Source: CAZAXU01 sp964489245 (GTDB lineage Bacteria; Bacteroidota; Bacteroidia; Flavobacteriales; Flavobacteriaceae). Taken from it: DNA of 52,045 nt. Of the stretch, positions 15,531 to 24,001 are shown in pieces; positions within the stretch are counted from its first letter, which is position 1, and every line of letters begins with the position of its first letter. Made by a program: the position numbers and the translations under genes. The stretch spans positions 1-52,045 of the forward strand of contig CAZAXU010000009.1 in assembly GCA_964489245.1 (NCBI GenBank). The letters are read 5' to 3'. Below the pieces are notes generated by a model. It was given only the letters and a program-made list of their open reading frames with translations, searched no databases and was not told the DNA's origin.

Positions 15531-15558
15531 AAAAACCGCCAACTTGGCGGTTTTTTTT
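15531..15558. terminator. Intrinsic terminator after the sqr unit
   Basis: A compact GC-rich hairpin (ccgcca / tggcgg with 3-base loop) is flanked by A8 on the left and T8 on the right. It ends the sqr and small-protein transcript, and could also serve the minus-strand gene ending at 15640. Confidence 0.85.
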
Positions 15559-15639
15559 ATGCAATTTTTTTCTGTTATCACGAATATCTTAGTATAAAGT
15601 CTATTCGATACAACCTGTGTAGTAAAAGTGTTTTATGTG

Positions 15640-16953
15640 TCAATCTTGAATAATAGCTGTTTTAACACTTAGTTTTCTTTTTGAATAGTGAGTCCATATG
15701 GGTCTAATGATACCGTTGTAGGCATCTATATAATTATAGTCTCCCATAAAAACTAACTTGATTGGAACAAAAGGAGTATTTGAAATGCTTTGATTGGAAA
15801 ATGTTTTTCCACCGTCTTTGCTGATAGCAAGGTTTACATCGGTTCGTTTATCTTGATACTTGCTTCGATCGTAGTATATAATATATATGTATCCTGTTTT
15901 CGGGTCGATACTCATCCAAGTATAGAATTGGTGTGTTTTGGTTTTGTCTTGATTCACACGTATGGGAGCACTCCATGTTTTTCCTTGATCGGCACTTCGT
16001 GAAATAAAAATATCCGTATTGTCTTTTCCGTTTCTTTGATCTGCCCAGTTTACATATAAACTTCCGGAAAATTTACCATTGCTGTTGTCAATTCCAAGCA
16101 CCGGCATTCCGTTGGCGCGATACATTCCCGGAATTTCAAGAACCCATCCTCCGAATTGTTGTGCAATTATTATGTCTTTGTCGAGCCATGTTTTTCCGCC
16201 GTCTGAACTTTTATCAAAATAGATTTTGTTATGATATGCCCATGCCACATAAATGTTGCCGTTGTTGTCTATAGCAGGAACGGCGCCTTCTGTAGTATTG
16301 TCGTTATCCAGACAGTCGCCCTCCAACTCGTTGATTGAAATTGGCTTTGTCCAAGTGTCTCCATGGTCTGAAGATTTTGAAAAAAGAATTCTGGAATGAT
16401 CATACGGGCTATGACTTCCATATTTGTCAAATTCCGTCCAAGTGACTATCAACTCTCCTGTTTTAGGATTTATGGCAGCACAATGTTTATCCTGCTGTTT
16501 GGGAGGATTGTGTCCTATACCCACACCTTTTGTCCATGTTTTTCCCTCATCATCAGAACGTTGTATGACAATCCTGTCAACTAGTTTATCACTGGCATGA
16601 CCACGATTTTCAGGGTCTGATAAATGCAAATAATATATTCGTCCTTCATTATCTGAAATCAAAACAGGGTCTCCAAAAACACCATGTTTTGATTTTAGAA
16701 TAGATGTTTGCCAAGTTTTTCCTCCGTCAGAAGATGTATGAACATTTTTCAAAATGCTTCCCGCTATGATATTATTGGTATTTTTCCTATTGATGCATAT
16801 ACTCGGCTCTGAAGCACCTAAGGGATAAGATTTGTTTTCCAGAATTGTTATTACCGGATTTTGCTTGTTTGGGAATGAATTTTGCTTAATGGTTTTTGTG
16901 GTTTTACAAGAAACCAGAATAAGTAAGAGTAAAATAGAATATCTTTGCAACAT
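15640..16953 (-). CDS. Sialidase-like BNR-repeat lipoprotein
   Basis: 437 residues with lipobox LVSC (Cys16). Six Asp-box (BNR) repeats are spread along the chain: SSDGGKTW, SDDEGKTW, SSDHGDTW, SSDGGKTW, SADQGKTW and SKDGGKTF. These define a beta-propeller of the sialidase superfamily. Catalytic residues of true exo-sialidases cannot be confirmed by eye, so it may be a binding or structural propeller. The start codon abuts the divergent DUF6702 gene, whose promoter lies inside the first codons of this gene. Confidence 0.8.
   Translation of the reverse strand: MLQRYSILLLLILVSCKTTKTIKQNSFPNKQNPVITILENKSYPLGASEPSICINRKNTNNIIAGSILKNVHTSSDGGKTWQTSILKSKHGVFGDPVLISDNEGRIYYLHLSDPENRGHASDKLVDRIVIQRSDDEGKTWTKGVGIGHNPPKQQDKHCAAINPKTGELIVTWTEFDKYGSHSPYDHSRILFSKSSDHGDTWTKPISINELEGDCLDNDNTTEGAVPAIDNNGNIYVAWAYHNKIYFDKSSDGGKTWLDKDIIIAQQFGGWVLEIPGMYRANGMPVLGIDNSNGKFSGSLYVNWADQRNGKDNTDIFISRSADQGKTWSAPIRVNQDKTKTHQFYTWMSIDPKTGYIYIIYYDRSKYQDKRTDVNLAISKDGGKTFSNQSISNTPFVPIKLVFMGDYNYIDAYNGIIRPIWTHYSKRKLSVKTAIIQD
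16940..16947 (+). promoter_or_regulatory. -7 element of the DUF6702 gene (TATCTTTG)
   Basis: TATCTTTG is a consensus -7 element, located inside the first codons of the divergent sialidase-like gene. Expected transcription start near 16953 makes the ATG at 16975 the better start of the downstream gene. Confidence 0.55.
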
Positions 16954-16974
16954 ATGAATCGATTTGAATTATTT

Positions 16975-17472
16975 ATGAAAACCAAATTTAGAAAAATAAT
17001 ATTGATTTTGCCTGTTTTTTTCATTGTATCGGCTTTTTCCTTGCACAAATTTTATGTAAGCGTAACAGAAATCAACTATAATGAACAGGAGAAAAAATTG
17101 GAAATTATTTTAAGAACTTTCCCTGATGATGTTATGAACGCTTTGAACTACAATCAAGAAAGTGAAATAGTAAGTTTATCCGGTGAACAAGCGCAAAAGC
17201 GTCTAAATGTTTATATAGAAAACACCTTTCATATTACGGTAAACGGAAAAAATATTGATTATCAAATTCTGGGAGGAAAAATGCAAGATGAGTTTTATGT
17301 TGTTCTGATGGAAGTAAATTTGAAAGAAACGATAAAAAAAATAAGCATAAGGAACATTATGTTACAAGAAATATACAAAGACCAGCAGAATATAGTTCAT
17401 TTTTTCAGAGGGGAGCAAAAGAGAAGTTTTGTGCTTACCAAACAAAAATCTTCGGTGGATATTGAGTTGTAA
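16975..17472 (+). CDS. DUF6702-like exported protein
   Basis: 165 residues from the chosen start MKTKFRKIILIL. The N-terminal hydrophobic segment looks like a signal peptide ending near AFSLHKF. The body (HKFYVSVTEINYNEQEKKL ... FPDDVMNAL) matches the DUF6702 pattern common in Bacteroidota, of unknown function. Alternative starts at 16945 (TTG) and 16954 (ATG) lie on or at the promoter. The gene is monocistronic and lies before the tRNA region and an assembly gap. Confidence 0.75.
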   Translation: MKTKFRKIILILPVFFIVSAFSLHKFYVSVTEINYNEQEKKLEIILRTFPDDVMNALNYNQESEIVSLSGEQAQKRLNVYIENTFHITVNGKNIDYQILGGKMQDEFYVVLMEVNLKETIKKISIRNIMLQEIYKDQQNIVHFFRGEQKRSFVLTKQKSSVDIEL

Positions 17473-17539
17473 AGAGTGAAGACTGGTGTTTGATTTCTAT
17501 TGTCTTTTTTTAATTTTTCAACTTAAGATATTTATTTCT

Positions 17540-17593
17540 TTTAAAGCTAGTCGGGATGACAGTCCCGAAGCATCGGGAGAACCTGCGACTTTT
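17540..17593 (-). pseudogene. Partial or corrupted tRNA-Pro copy at the contig end
   Basis: The 23 bases at 17540-17562 are identical to those at 17694-17716, which begin the intact tRNA-Pro 3' region. After that, the expected gatttg is replaced by a small hairpin sequence (tcccgaagcatcggga), then the tRNA-like aacctgcgac resumes before the gap. It is either a damaged tRNA copy or a misassembled contig edge. Confidence 0.4.
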
Positions 17594-17693
17594 NNNNNNN
17601 NNNNNNNNNNNNNNNNNNNNNNNNNNNNNNNNNNNNNNNNNNNNNNNNNNNNNNNNNNNNNNNNNNNNNNNNNNNNNNNNNNNNNNNNNNNNN
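17594..17693. other. Scaffold gap (100 N)
   Basis: A run of exactly 100 Ns, the conventional size for a gap of unknown length. Both edges carry the same 23 bases of tRNA-flanking sequence, so the break is probably due to repeated tRNA-Pro genes; an additional tRNA may be hidden here. Confidence 0.95.
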
Positions 17694-17704
17694 TTTAAAG
17701 CTAG

Positions 17705-17778
<74 letters not shown>

Positions 17779-17810
17779 AAAATTTATTTTATGACGGACT
17801 TAGAAAAAAA

Positions 17811-17873
17811 ATCAAAAGCCGCAAATCAGAATCCGGCGAATGCTTTTCCAACTTCTGATTTCCGGCTTTTGAT
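17811..17873. repeat. 21-bp inverted repeat between tRNA genes
   Basis: Arms 17811-17831 and 17853-17873 are complementary at 20 of 21 positions, around a 21-base loop. The element lies between two same-strand tRNA-Pro genes. It could be a processing hairpin or terminator for the upstream tRNA, or a mobile palindromic unit. Confidence 0.6.
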
Positions 17874-17882
17874 TTGCATTGG

Positions 17883-17957
17883 TCGGAATGACAGGATTTG
17901 AACCTGCGACCCCTTCGTCCCTAACGAAGTGCGCTAACCGGACTGCGCTACATCCCG
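17883..17957 (-). tRNA. tRNA-Pro (apparent AGG anticodon)
   Basis: A 75-base cloverleaf on the minus strand with the tRNA-Pro C1-G72 pair, one G-U in the acceptor stem, and D and T arms nearly identical to the neighbouring tRNA-Pro. The anticodon stem CTTCG/CGAAG encloses TTAGGGA, giving positions 34-36 as AGG. An A34 proline tRNA is unusual in bacteria and would need inosine modification or act by superwobble. Confidence 0.85.
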
Positions 17958-18067
17958 AAAAAAGTAAGGCAAAATTATAAAAAAAACTTCTAACATGAAA
18001 GATATTTTGATTAATTTTTTTTATTAAAATTATTTAGTTTTCGTGCGTGGAGATATTTATTATTTCT

Positions 18068-18075
18068 TATCTTTG
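18068..18075 (+). promoter_or_regulatory. -7 element of the SRP RNA gene (TATCTTTG)
   Basis: A consensus TATCTTTG ends 5 bases before the first base of the SRP RNA helix, exactly where a transcription start at 18080 is expected. Confidence 0.7.
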
Positions 18076-18079
18076 CATC

Positions 18080-18173
18080 GGCAAGTCCTACACAACTAGC
18101 TCCCTTTGAATCCCCCAGGGTAGGAATACAGCAAGGGTAGAAGGTTGTAGCGGTGTGATGTAGGTAGCTTGCC
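18080..18173 (+). ncRNA. ffs: Bacterial small SRP RNA (4.5S)
   Basis: The signature cccagggtaggaatacagca, containing the GGAA tetraloop region that binds Ffh, lies in the middle of the element. The ends pair (ggcaag with cttgcc; tcctacac with gtgatgtagg), giving one long hairpin of about 94 bases. A T8 run directly follows at 18176-18183 and serves as terminator. It targets ribosomes to the membrane with Ffh and FtsY. Confidence 0.9.
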
Positions 18174-18232
18174 ACTTTTTTTTGGCTATATCCCATCCTT
18201 TGACTACTTTTACATCATCTTTTTTTTAGAAA

Positions 18233-19039
18233 ATGACAAAAATTGTTCTATTAACAGGAGTTTCCGGTGGCTTGGGAAGCGCAATTGCAAAAAAATTATC
18301 ATCCAAGGGCTACAAAGTCTATGGAACGAGTAGAAACCCGATTGAAAGCACTAATCAAGATTTTATTCCTGTTCAAATGGATTTAACGGATTCTGCGTCT
18401 ATCAGCAGGGTGGTAAAAAATCTTATTGCAAAAGAAAAAAAAATAGATATTTTGATTAACAATGCCGGAATCGGAATCACCGGTTCTATTGAAGAAACAT
18501 CCTTGGAAGCTGTCAGGCTTGCTTTTGAGACTAATTTTTTCGGAACAATGCAGTTGATTCAAGAGGTGTTGCCACATATGAGAAAACAAAAATCAGGAAC
18601 GCTTATAAATATCAGCTCAATTGCCGGATATACGGGTTTGCCATACAGGGGAATCTATTCCGCAACCAAAGCAGCAGTGATGAGAATAACCGAAGCTTTG
18701 AGTGCAGAAGTAAAATCATTTGGCATTCGTATAATTGATATTGCTCCCGGAGATTTTAATACGGATATTGCCAAAGGAAGAATTTATGCGGAAAATAAAA
18801 AAGAATCTCCTTATTTTAAAGATTATGAGAGAGTTTTAAAAATGATGGATGAAGAAGTTGAATCCGGATTAAATCCTAAGGTTTTAGGAAATAAAATTGA
18901 CCGAATTTTAAATTTAAAAACACCTAAATTGAAATATAATATAGGTATTTTTATGCAAAGACTGACACCGTGTCTTGTGACTTGTCTGCCGAGCAGGTTT
19001 TTTGAAAAATTAATTAGAAACCATTATAAGATAAGATGA
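18233..19039 (+). CDS. Short-chain dehydrogenase/reductase
   Basis: 268 residues with a classical SDR pattern: cofactor motif TGVSGGLG (residues 8-15), NNAG at 76-79, catalytic Ser near 128-129 (INISSIAG), Tyr142 and Lys146 (YSATK). The C-terminal extension after residue 200 resembles SDRs acting on lipids or ketones, but substrate is unknown. A basic residue after the first beta strand (SRN, residues 33-35) favours NADP(H). It follows SRP RNA and is a single-gene unit. Confidence 0.85.
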   Translation: MTKIVLLTGVSGGLGSAIAKKLSSKGYKVYGTSRNPIESTNQDFIPVQMDLTDSASISRVVKNLIAKEKKIDILINNAGIGITGSIEETSLEAVRLAFETNFFGTMQLIQEVLPHMRKQKSGTLINISSIAGYTGLPYRGIYSATKAAVMRITEALSAEVKSFGIRIIDIAPGDFNTDIAKGRIYAENKKESPYFKDYERVLKMMDEEVESGLNPKVLGNKIDRILNLKTPKLKYNIGIFMQRLTPCLVTCLPSRFFEKLIRNHYKIR

Positions 19040-19611
19040 AGTATTCACAACTAACAAATTGAATAACAGTAAGATATAAATATATAAAAAGCCGAATAAC
19101 TATGAGTTCAAAGCAAAAAGTTCATAAAGTTTGGGGGGGGGGACGATTGAGAATAAACGATTTTAGATTTTAGAAGTAAATCTTGCTTTTGGAAATTCGT
19201 GTGTTCGTGGCAAAAAAACTTCTTAAATCATAATCAGATGTTCGATATTTGTATTATTGAATTTTGAATGATGAATATTGAAGTTGATTATTTTACAAAC
19301 AAACCCCGTAGGGGTTGAATGTTGATAGCCCCGAACTGAAAGTTCGTGGGTGATAATAAGAAGAAAAGTATTTTGTTTTGGCGTGATTTTTTGTAAAAAT
19401 CATGACAAAACATAAGAATATAATAAAACATAATAAATTGAATAACATTATATTGCGAAAATATAAACATATAAAATATTCATGATTAATAAATTAGACA
19501 CACAGATAAATGATTATTACTCCGTGAAGAGTTATGAATTATAAGTTATCAAATTTTAATTTAGAATCAATAGACTAACAACTTTTAAACTTTAAACTAA
19601 AATATAAACAT
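19040..19611. other. 572-base intergenic region
   Basis: No gene is supported here. It contains a G10 tract (19133-19142), a stretch recalling the first bases of the window (19209-19229), a REP-like double hairpin (19302-19350), and two imperfect copies of an AT-rich segment (aaattgaataaca...atataaa, near 19055 and 19435). It looks like accumulated decayed repeats. Confidence 0.6.
19302..19350. repeat. REP-like palindromic element
   Basis: Two adjacent hairpins are visible: aaccccgtaggggtt (19302-19316), and ccccgaac-tgaaa-gttcgtggg (19329-19350). The core cccgtaggggttgaat followed by a gccccg hairpin resembles dispersed palindromic units seen in Bacteroidota intergenic regions; this is recalled rather than checked. 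Confidence 0.5.
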
Positions 19612-20268
19612 ATGAAATTTTTTATAGACACAGCAAATCTTGAAGATATCAAAGAAGCGAACGAATTGGGTATTCTGGACGGAGTGACCACCAATCCGTC
19701 ATTGATGGCAAAAGAAGGTATTACCGGAAAGAAAAACATTCTAAATCATTACAAAAAAATCTGTAAGATTGTCGATGGAGACGTAAGCGCAGAAGTAATT
19801 TCCACGGATTTTAAGGGTATGATAAAAGAAGCTGAAGAATTGATAAAAATAGCCCCGAATATTGTGGTGAAAATACCTATGATTAAAGACGGAATTAAAG
19901 CGATTAGATATTTGAGTGAAAAAAATATAAAAACAAATTGTACGCTTGTATTTTCAGTAGGGCAAGCATTATTGGCAGCTAAAGCGGGTGCCACTTATGT
20001 CTCTCCGTTTATAGGACGTTTAGATGATATTTCACAAGACGGATTAGAACTAATTGCCGATATCAGGGAAGTTTATGATAATTATTATTTTGAGACGGAA
20101 ATTCTGGCGGCGTCGATTCGTCATACGATGCATATCAACGAATGTGCAAGAATTGGAGCCGACGTGGTCACTTCTCCGCTGAAGCCGATTTTAGGCTTGT
20201 TGAAACATCCATTGACAGATTCAGGTTTAGAGAAGTTTTTGTCCGACTATAAGAAAGGAAACAACTGA
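19612..20268 (+). CDS. fsa: Transaldolase / fructose-6-phosphate aldolase family (FSA type)
   Basis: 218 residues, the short form of the transaldolase family. It opens MKFFIDTANLEDIKEA and has GVTTNPSL (24-31), the Schiff-base lysine Lys87 in VVKIPM, and the C-terminal PLKPILGLLKHPLTDSG. In many Bacteroidota this short enzyme serves as transaldolase in the pentose phosphate pathway, linking sedoheptulose-7-P and glyceraldehyde-3-P; aldolase activity on fructose-6-P is the alternative. The gene stands alone after a long spacer. Confidence 0.9.
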   Translation: MKFFIDTANLEDIKEANELGILDGVTTNPSLMAKEGITGKKNILNHYKKICKIVDGDVSAEVISTDFKGMIKEAEELIKIAPNIVVKIPMIKDGIKAIRYLSEKNIKTNCTLVFSVGQALLAAKAGATYVSPFIGRLDDISQDGLELIADIREVYDNYYFETEILAASIRHTMHINECARIGADVVTSPLKPILGLLKHPLTDSGLEKFLSDYKKGNN

Positions 20269-20410
20269 TATTATTGCATTGGTTTGATATATAAAGGGTT
20301 CTACTGAAGATGAAATAGGGAAAAGAAAGCCGATTGTTGAGTCAGGTGTGTTATTTGCACAAGTCGAAGAGAATTTTGTTGAGAGCAAGGCAAAGTCATA
20401 AGACTTGGCA

Positions 20411-21037
20411 CTAGAGATTCAGATTGTGGATGTCACCTTTTCCTTTTCTAATCACTTCAGGTTCGTCTTTGCAGAGATCAACAACTGTTGATGGAACATT
20501 TTCTCCATATCCGGCATCGATTATAATATCCACCACTTTGTTCCATTTTTCATAAATTAGTTCGGGGTCTGTAGTATATTCAATTACATCATCTTCATCT
20601 TTGATAGATATATTGACAATGGGATGTCCGAGTCTTTCAATGATTTTTTGTAGAATCTGATTGTCGGGAATTCGCATTCCGAAAGTTTTTCTTTTTTTGA
20701 AAATTTTAGGCAAGTTGTTATTGGCAGGAAGAATAAATGCGTAAGCTCCCGGAAAAGCTTTTTTAAGGATTTTAAAAGTACGGGTGTCGATTTGTTTTGT
20801 GTATTCAGAAAGAGAACTCAAGTCCTTAAAAAGGAACGAAAAATTGGCTTGCTCAACTTTTTTCCCTTTTAAACGAGCCAATTTTTCAATTGCTTTAGAA
20901 TTTTTGATGCTGACGCCCAGACCATAAACCGTGTCTGTAGGATAAATTACCAAACCGCCATTTAGGAGTGTCTCTACAATTTCGTCAATAAGAACCTGAT
21001 CGGTATGATCATCATACAGTTTTATGAATTTTGCCAT
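20411..21037 (-). CDS. yciO: YciO/YrdC-domain protein (L-threonylcarbamoyladenylate synthase family)
   Basis: 208 residues with a single YrdC fold: YPTDTVYGLG (32-41), the FSFLFKDLSSLSEY segment, KKRKTFGMRIPD, and PSTVVDL near the C-terminus. The FSFL..DLS pattern is that of the YciO branch rather than the TsaC/Sua5 branch, so a role in t6A tRNA modification is possible but not certain. It is the last gene of a minus-strand group with nadC, yihY and a DUF2147 gene. Confidence 0.85.
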   Translation of the reverse strand: MAKFIKLYDDHTDQVLIDEIVETLLNGGLVIYPTDTVYGLGVSIKNSKAIEKLARLKGKKVEQANFSFLFKDLSSLSEYTKQIDTRTFKILKKAFPGAYAFILPANNNLPKIFKKRKTFGMRIPDNQILQKIIERLGHPIVNISIKDEDDVIEYTTDPELIYEKWNKVVDIIIDAGYGENVPSTVVDLCKDEPEVIRKGKGDIHNLNL

Positions 21038-21072
21038 AATATGCAGCTTGTTTTTCTGATACTAAAACGTTT

Positions 21073-21498
21073 TCATTTTACTCGATACCAATATTGAGTT
21101 CTTCCAAGCAAAGAGAACCCCAGATATCCGCGGACTTTGAGTTTGTTGGTACTTACCAGTTTGATATAGCAGCTATAGGTTTTAGCATTTTTAGGATCCA
21201 TAATTTCACCGTCGCCATATTCGTCATCGTCTTTTTCAAGATCTTTTAGAATCACCAATCCGATAATGTTTTTGTTTTTATATTTTGTCTCGCAAGTACG
21301 ACAAACACCATCTTTGTTTTTCTCCGTAATCATCTCAACGATTTTTCCATAATATTTGTTTCCATCTTTATAGATTTCAACAATTGATTTTGGTTTTCCG
21401 GTTTCGTCGTCAATGGTTTTCCATTTCCCAACAACATCTTGAGCATTAACACTCATAAATCCAACGAGAAGGATAAGACCTAAAAATAGTTTTTTCAT
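21073..21498 (-). CDS. DUF2147 family exported protein
   Basis: 141 residues. The signal peptide ends near SVNA-QDV. The mature part (VVGKWKTIDDETGKPKSIVEI ... GLVILKDL ... YSCYIKL ... YLGFSLLGRTQYW) follows the DUF2147 lipocalin-like pattern. A CRTC pair (residues 66-69) could form a disulfide. Function is unknown. The gene lies 22 bases after yihY and 35 before yciO, so it is probably co-transcribed. Confidence 0.85.
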   Translation of the reverse strand: MKKLFLGLILLVGFMSVNAQDVVGKWKTIDDETGKPKSIVEIYKDGNKYYGKIVEMITEKNKDGVCRTCETKYKNKNIIGLVILKDLEKDDDEYGDGEIMDPKNAKTYSCYIKLVSTNKLKVRGYLGFSLLGRTQYWYRVK

Positions 21499-21520
21499 AA
21501 GAATAGATTTTAAAATTTGT

Positions 21521-22435
21521 TTAAAGATACGATTTTTTTTTATTTTTCAGTTTAACGATTGCCATATTGAGTTCGTGTCCCAGTAGGAGAATCAAAGCGT
21601 TTAAATAAATCATCAACATGATGATAAGAAAAGCTCCAATCGATCCGTATAGCTGATTGTATCTGGAAAATACTTCGATATAGATTCCAAAAATATAAAA
21701 ACTCAGCACAATCAAAAAACTAGTCATTACAGCTCCCGGAGAGATGAATTTTAATCTTTTTCCTTCTCTCGTTCCAAAATAATACAATAATGATACCGAA
21801 GTGATAAGCATCAGAAAATAGAATATCTTCTTGCCGAGTATGGTCCAAAAATCATAGTCATCAATGATGCCTGATTTTTGCAAGTTATTCACCACGATGA
21901 TTTCGAAATAGATGATGGCTACTACCGTAATCATTAAGATGAATACAAGAATAAGCGACAATGCAAGAGATATGATATATTGTTTAAAAAGATTTCTTTT
22001 GTCTATGAATTTGTGAACGGACTCTTCAAATCCGGTGAGAATGGCATTGACACCGTTTGCCATAAAAAGAATAGCCAAAACAATACTGAAAGACAGAAGA
22101 CCCTTTTTGGGTTTGGTAGCGATGTCATAGATGATATTGTCTATGACATCAAAAGTTTTAGGTGGAATGATATCGTGTATAAAACTGATAAAATCATTCT
22201 GAAAATTCTCAATGGGAAGCATCGGAATAATACTTAGGGTGAATAATAAAAAAGGAAAAATTGCCATAAAAAAGCTGTAAGAAATGGCTCCGGCACGAAC
22301 AGTGATCTGTCCTTTGAAAATACCCTCCCAATAAATATGTAACAATTCGGAAAAATTCATTCCGGAAAATCCGGGAATAGGAATTTTTTTCAGGAAGTTG
22401 TCAATTTGAACTTTTATTTTTAGAAGTGTGTTCAT
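21521..22435 (-). CDS. YihY/BrkB family inner-membrane protein
   Basis: 304 residues with about six membrane helices. The YihY signature is visible in YWEGIFKGQITVRAGAISYSFFMAIFPFLLF, read here in shorter parts (AGAISYSFF, AIFPFLLF), and in the C-terminal GSIGAFLIIMLMIYLNA and LGHELN. Once annotated as ribonuclease BN, the family is now considered a membrane protein of unknown transport role. Its start overlaps the nadC stop by 4 bases (ATGA), showing translational coupling. Confidence 0.88.
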   Translation of the reverse strand: MNTLLKIKVQIDNFLKKIPIPGFSGMNFSELLHIYWEGIFKGQITVRAGAISYSFFMAIFPFLLFTLSIIPMLPIENFQNDFISFIHDIIPPKTFDVIDNIIYDIATKPKKGLLSFSIVLAILFMANGVNAILTGFEESVHKFIDKRNLFKQYIISLALSLILVFILMITVVAIIYFEIIVVNNLQKSGIIDDYDFWTILGKKIFYFLMLITSVSLLYYFGTREGKRLKFISPGAVMTSFLIVLSFYIFGIYIEVFSRYNQLYGSIGAFLIIMLMIYLNALILLLGHELNMAIVKLKNKKKSYL

Positions 22436-23292
22436 TTGATGGCTTTCAGACTAAAATCCATATTTGACACGGAATGCGTTAAGGCGCCTGACGAAATAAA
22501 ATCTACCCCGCACTCGGCATATTTCTTCAAAGTTTCCTCGGTAATACCTCCCGATGCCTCGGTTTCAAATCGATTTCCGATTAGTTTTACGGCTTTTCTG
22601 AGATCTTCATAGCTGAAATTATCCAACATAATACGATCTACTTGTCCCACTCTTAATACTTCTTGCACTTCATCCGTATTGCGGGTTTCAATTTCAATTT
22701 TGATATTGAGTTTGTTTTTTTTTAAATAGGCATTTGTTTTGAGAATGGCTTTTTCAATTCCTCCGGCAAAGTCGATATGGTTATCTTTGAGCATCACCAT
22801 ATCATAGAGCCCGAATCTATGATTGGTGCCGCCGCCAATTTTCACTGCCCATTTTTCAAGTGCTCTGATTCCGGGTGTGGTCTTTCTGGTGTCCAAAATA
22901 CGGGTGTTATAGTCGTTGAGCAAATCGACATAGCGCTTGGTTTTGGTAGCAACGGCACTCATGCGTTGCATGGCGTTAAGCACCAAGCGTTCTGCTTGTA
23001 AGATGGATTGAGATTTTCCTTCAACAATGAAAGCGATATCACCATATCTGATAATTTCGCCGTCGTCAATATATTTTTTAAATTTGAGGTTAGCATCAAC
23101 ATGCTGAAAAACCATTTTTGCAAATTCAACTCCTGCAATAATACCATTGTCTTTGACCAAAAGTTGCGCTTTTCCGGTGGCATTTTCAGGAATACTTGCC
23201 AGTGAACTGTGGTCACCGTCTCCAACATCTTCTCTGATAGCATTGTCGATGATAATTTCCAGTTCTTTTTTAAATTGTGTTTTTGTAATCAT
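22432..23292 (-). CDS. nadC: Nicotinate-nucleotide pyrophosphorylase (carboxylating)
   Basis: 286 residues; it converts quinolinate and PRPP to nicotinate mononucleotide in de novo NAD synthesis. Diagnostic segments are EDVGDGDHSS (19-28), RMSAVATKTKRYVD, DTRKTTPGIRALEKWA, GGGTNHRFGLYD and the ASGGI near the C-terminus. The start ATG sits about where transcription is expected to begin, so the mRNA may be leaderless; the N-terminal helix needed by the family excludes a later start. It is first in the nadC-yihY-DUF2147-yciO group. Confidence 0.93.
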   Translation of the reverse strand: MITKTQFKKELEIIIDNAIREDVGDGDHSSLASIPENATGKAQLLVKDNGIIAGVEFAKMVFQHVDANLKFKKYIDDGEIIRYGDIAFIVEGKSQSILQAERLVLNAMQRMSAVATKTKRYVDLLNDYNTRILDTRKTTPGIRALEKWAVKIGGGTNHRFGLYDMVMLKDNHIDFAGGIEKAILKTNAYLKKNKLNIKIEIETRNTDEVQEVLRVGQVDRIMLDNFSYEDLRKAVKLIGNRFETEASGGITEETLKKYAECGVDFISSGALTHSVSNMDFSLKAIK

Positions 23293-23297
23293 ATTGA

Positions 23298-23305
23298 CAA
23301 AAGTA
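23298..23305 (-). promoter_or_regulatory. -7 element of nadC (TACTTTTG)
   Basis: On the minus strand TACTTTTG matches TAnnTTTG and ends 6 bases before the nadC ATG, predicting an mRNA with essentially no leader. Confidence 0.5.
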
Positions 23306-23354
23306 GGATAAATAATGCAGAAATAAAAAAAGCCGATTTATCCATATTTTTGAA

Positions 23355-23362
23355 TACTTTTG
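23355..23362 (+). promoter_or_regulatory. -7 element of rlmH (TACTTTTG)
   Basis: TACTTTTG lies 24 bases before the rlmH start codon and back-to-back with the divergent nadC promoter. Confidence 0.5.
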
Positions 23363-23386
23363 TAGCAATTAATTAAGATAAGATTA

Positions 23387-23860
23387 ATGAAAATCAAACT
23401 ACTGGTTATCGGAAAAACAGATAGCAAACAACTTTTATTTTTGATGGATGACTACATAAAACGTATCAAATCGTTTATAAGCTTTGATTTTGAGGTGATT
23501 CCGGATATTAAAAATAGAAAAAATCTTTCTGAAGATTTGCAAAAAGAAAAGGAAGGTATTCTGATTTTATCCAAGATTACATCTGCAGATTTTGTTATTT
23601 TGTTAGATGAAAAAGCAGAGGAGTTTACATCGAAAAATTTTGCAATGTTTTTGCAAAAGAAAATGAATTCAGGCATCAAGAATTTGATATTTGTTGTTGG
23701 CGGTCCCTATGGTTTTTCAAAGGCGGTATATCAACGTGCCAATCAAAAAACAGCTTTGTCCAAGATGACTTTTTCACATCAAATGGTGCGACTTATTTTT
23801 TTAGAACAGCTCTATCGCGCTTATGCAATCATCAATCATCACCCGTATCACCACAGTTAG
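23387..23860 (+). CDS. rlmH: 23S rRNA (pseudouridine1915-N3)-methyltransferase RlmH
   Basis: 157 residues, the standard length for this SPOUT methyltransferase. It shows the N-terminal MKIKLLVIGKTD, the LLDEKAEEFTS segment, the SAM-binding knot region FVVGGPYGFSKAV (about residues 100-112), LSKMTFSHQMVRLIFLEQLYR (read in parts), and the hallmark C-terminal NHHPYHH. It methylates Psi1915 in helix 69 of 23S rRNA. Divergent from nadC. Confidence 0.95.
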   Translation: MKIKLLVIGKTDSKQLLFLMDDYIKRIKSFISFDFEVIPDIKNRKNLSEDLQKEKEGILILSKITSADFVILLDEKAEEFTSKNFAMFLQKKMNSGIKNLIFVVGGPYGFSKAVYQRANQKTALSKMTFSHQMVRLIFLEQLYRAYAIINHHPYHHS

Positions 23861-24001
23861 GAAGAGAAATAAAATCAAACGACAAACCAATGGATTTGGT
23901 GCCTAATGTCTGAAAGAATATTGTGAAACAAACATAAATTTTATTAATTGTAAAATTTTAAACACATAAAAATTAAATCTAAACAAGAACAGTCTTTTTT
24001 T

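Noticed and set aside
19133..19142. G10 tract as a phase-variation switch
   Set aside because: It lies in a gene-free region, far from any promoter or start codon.
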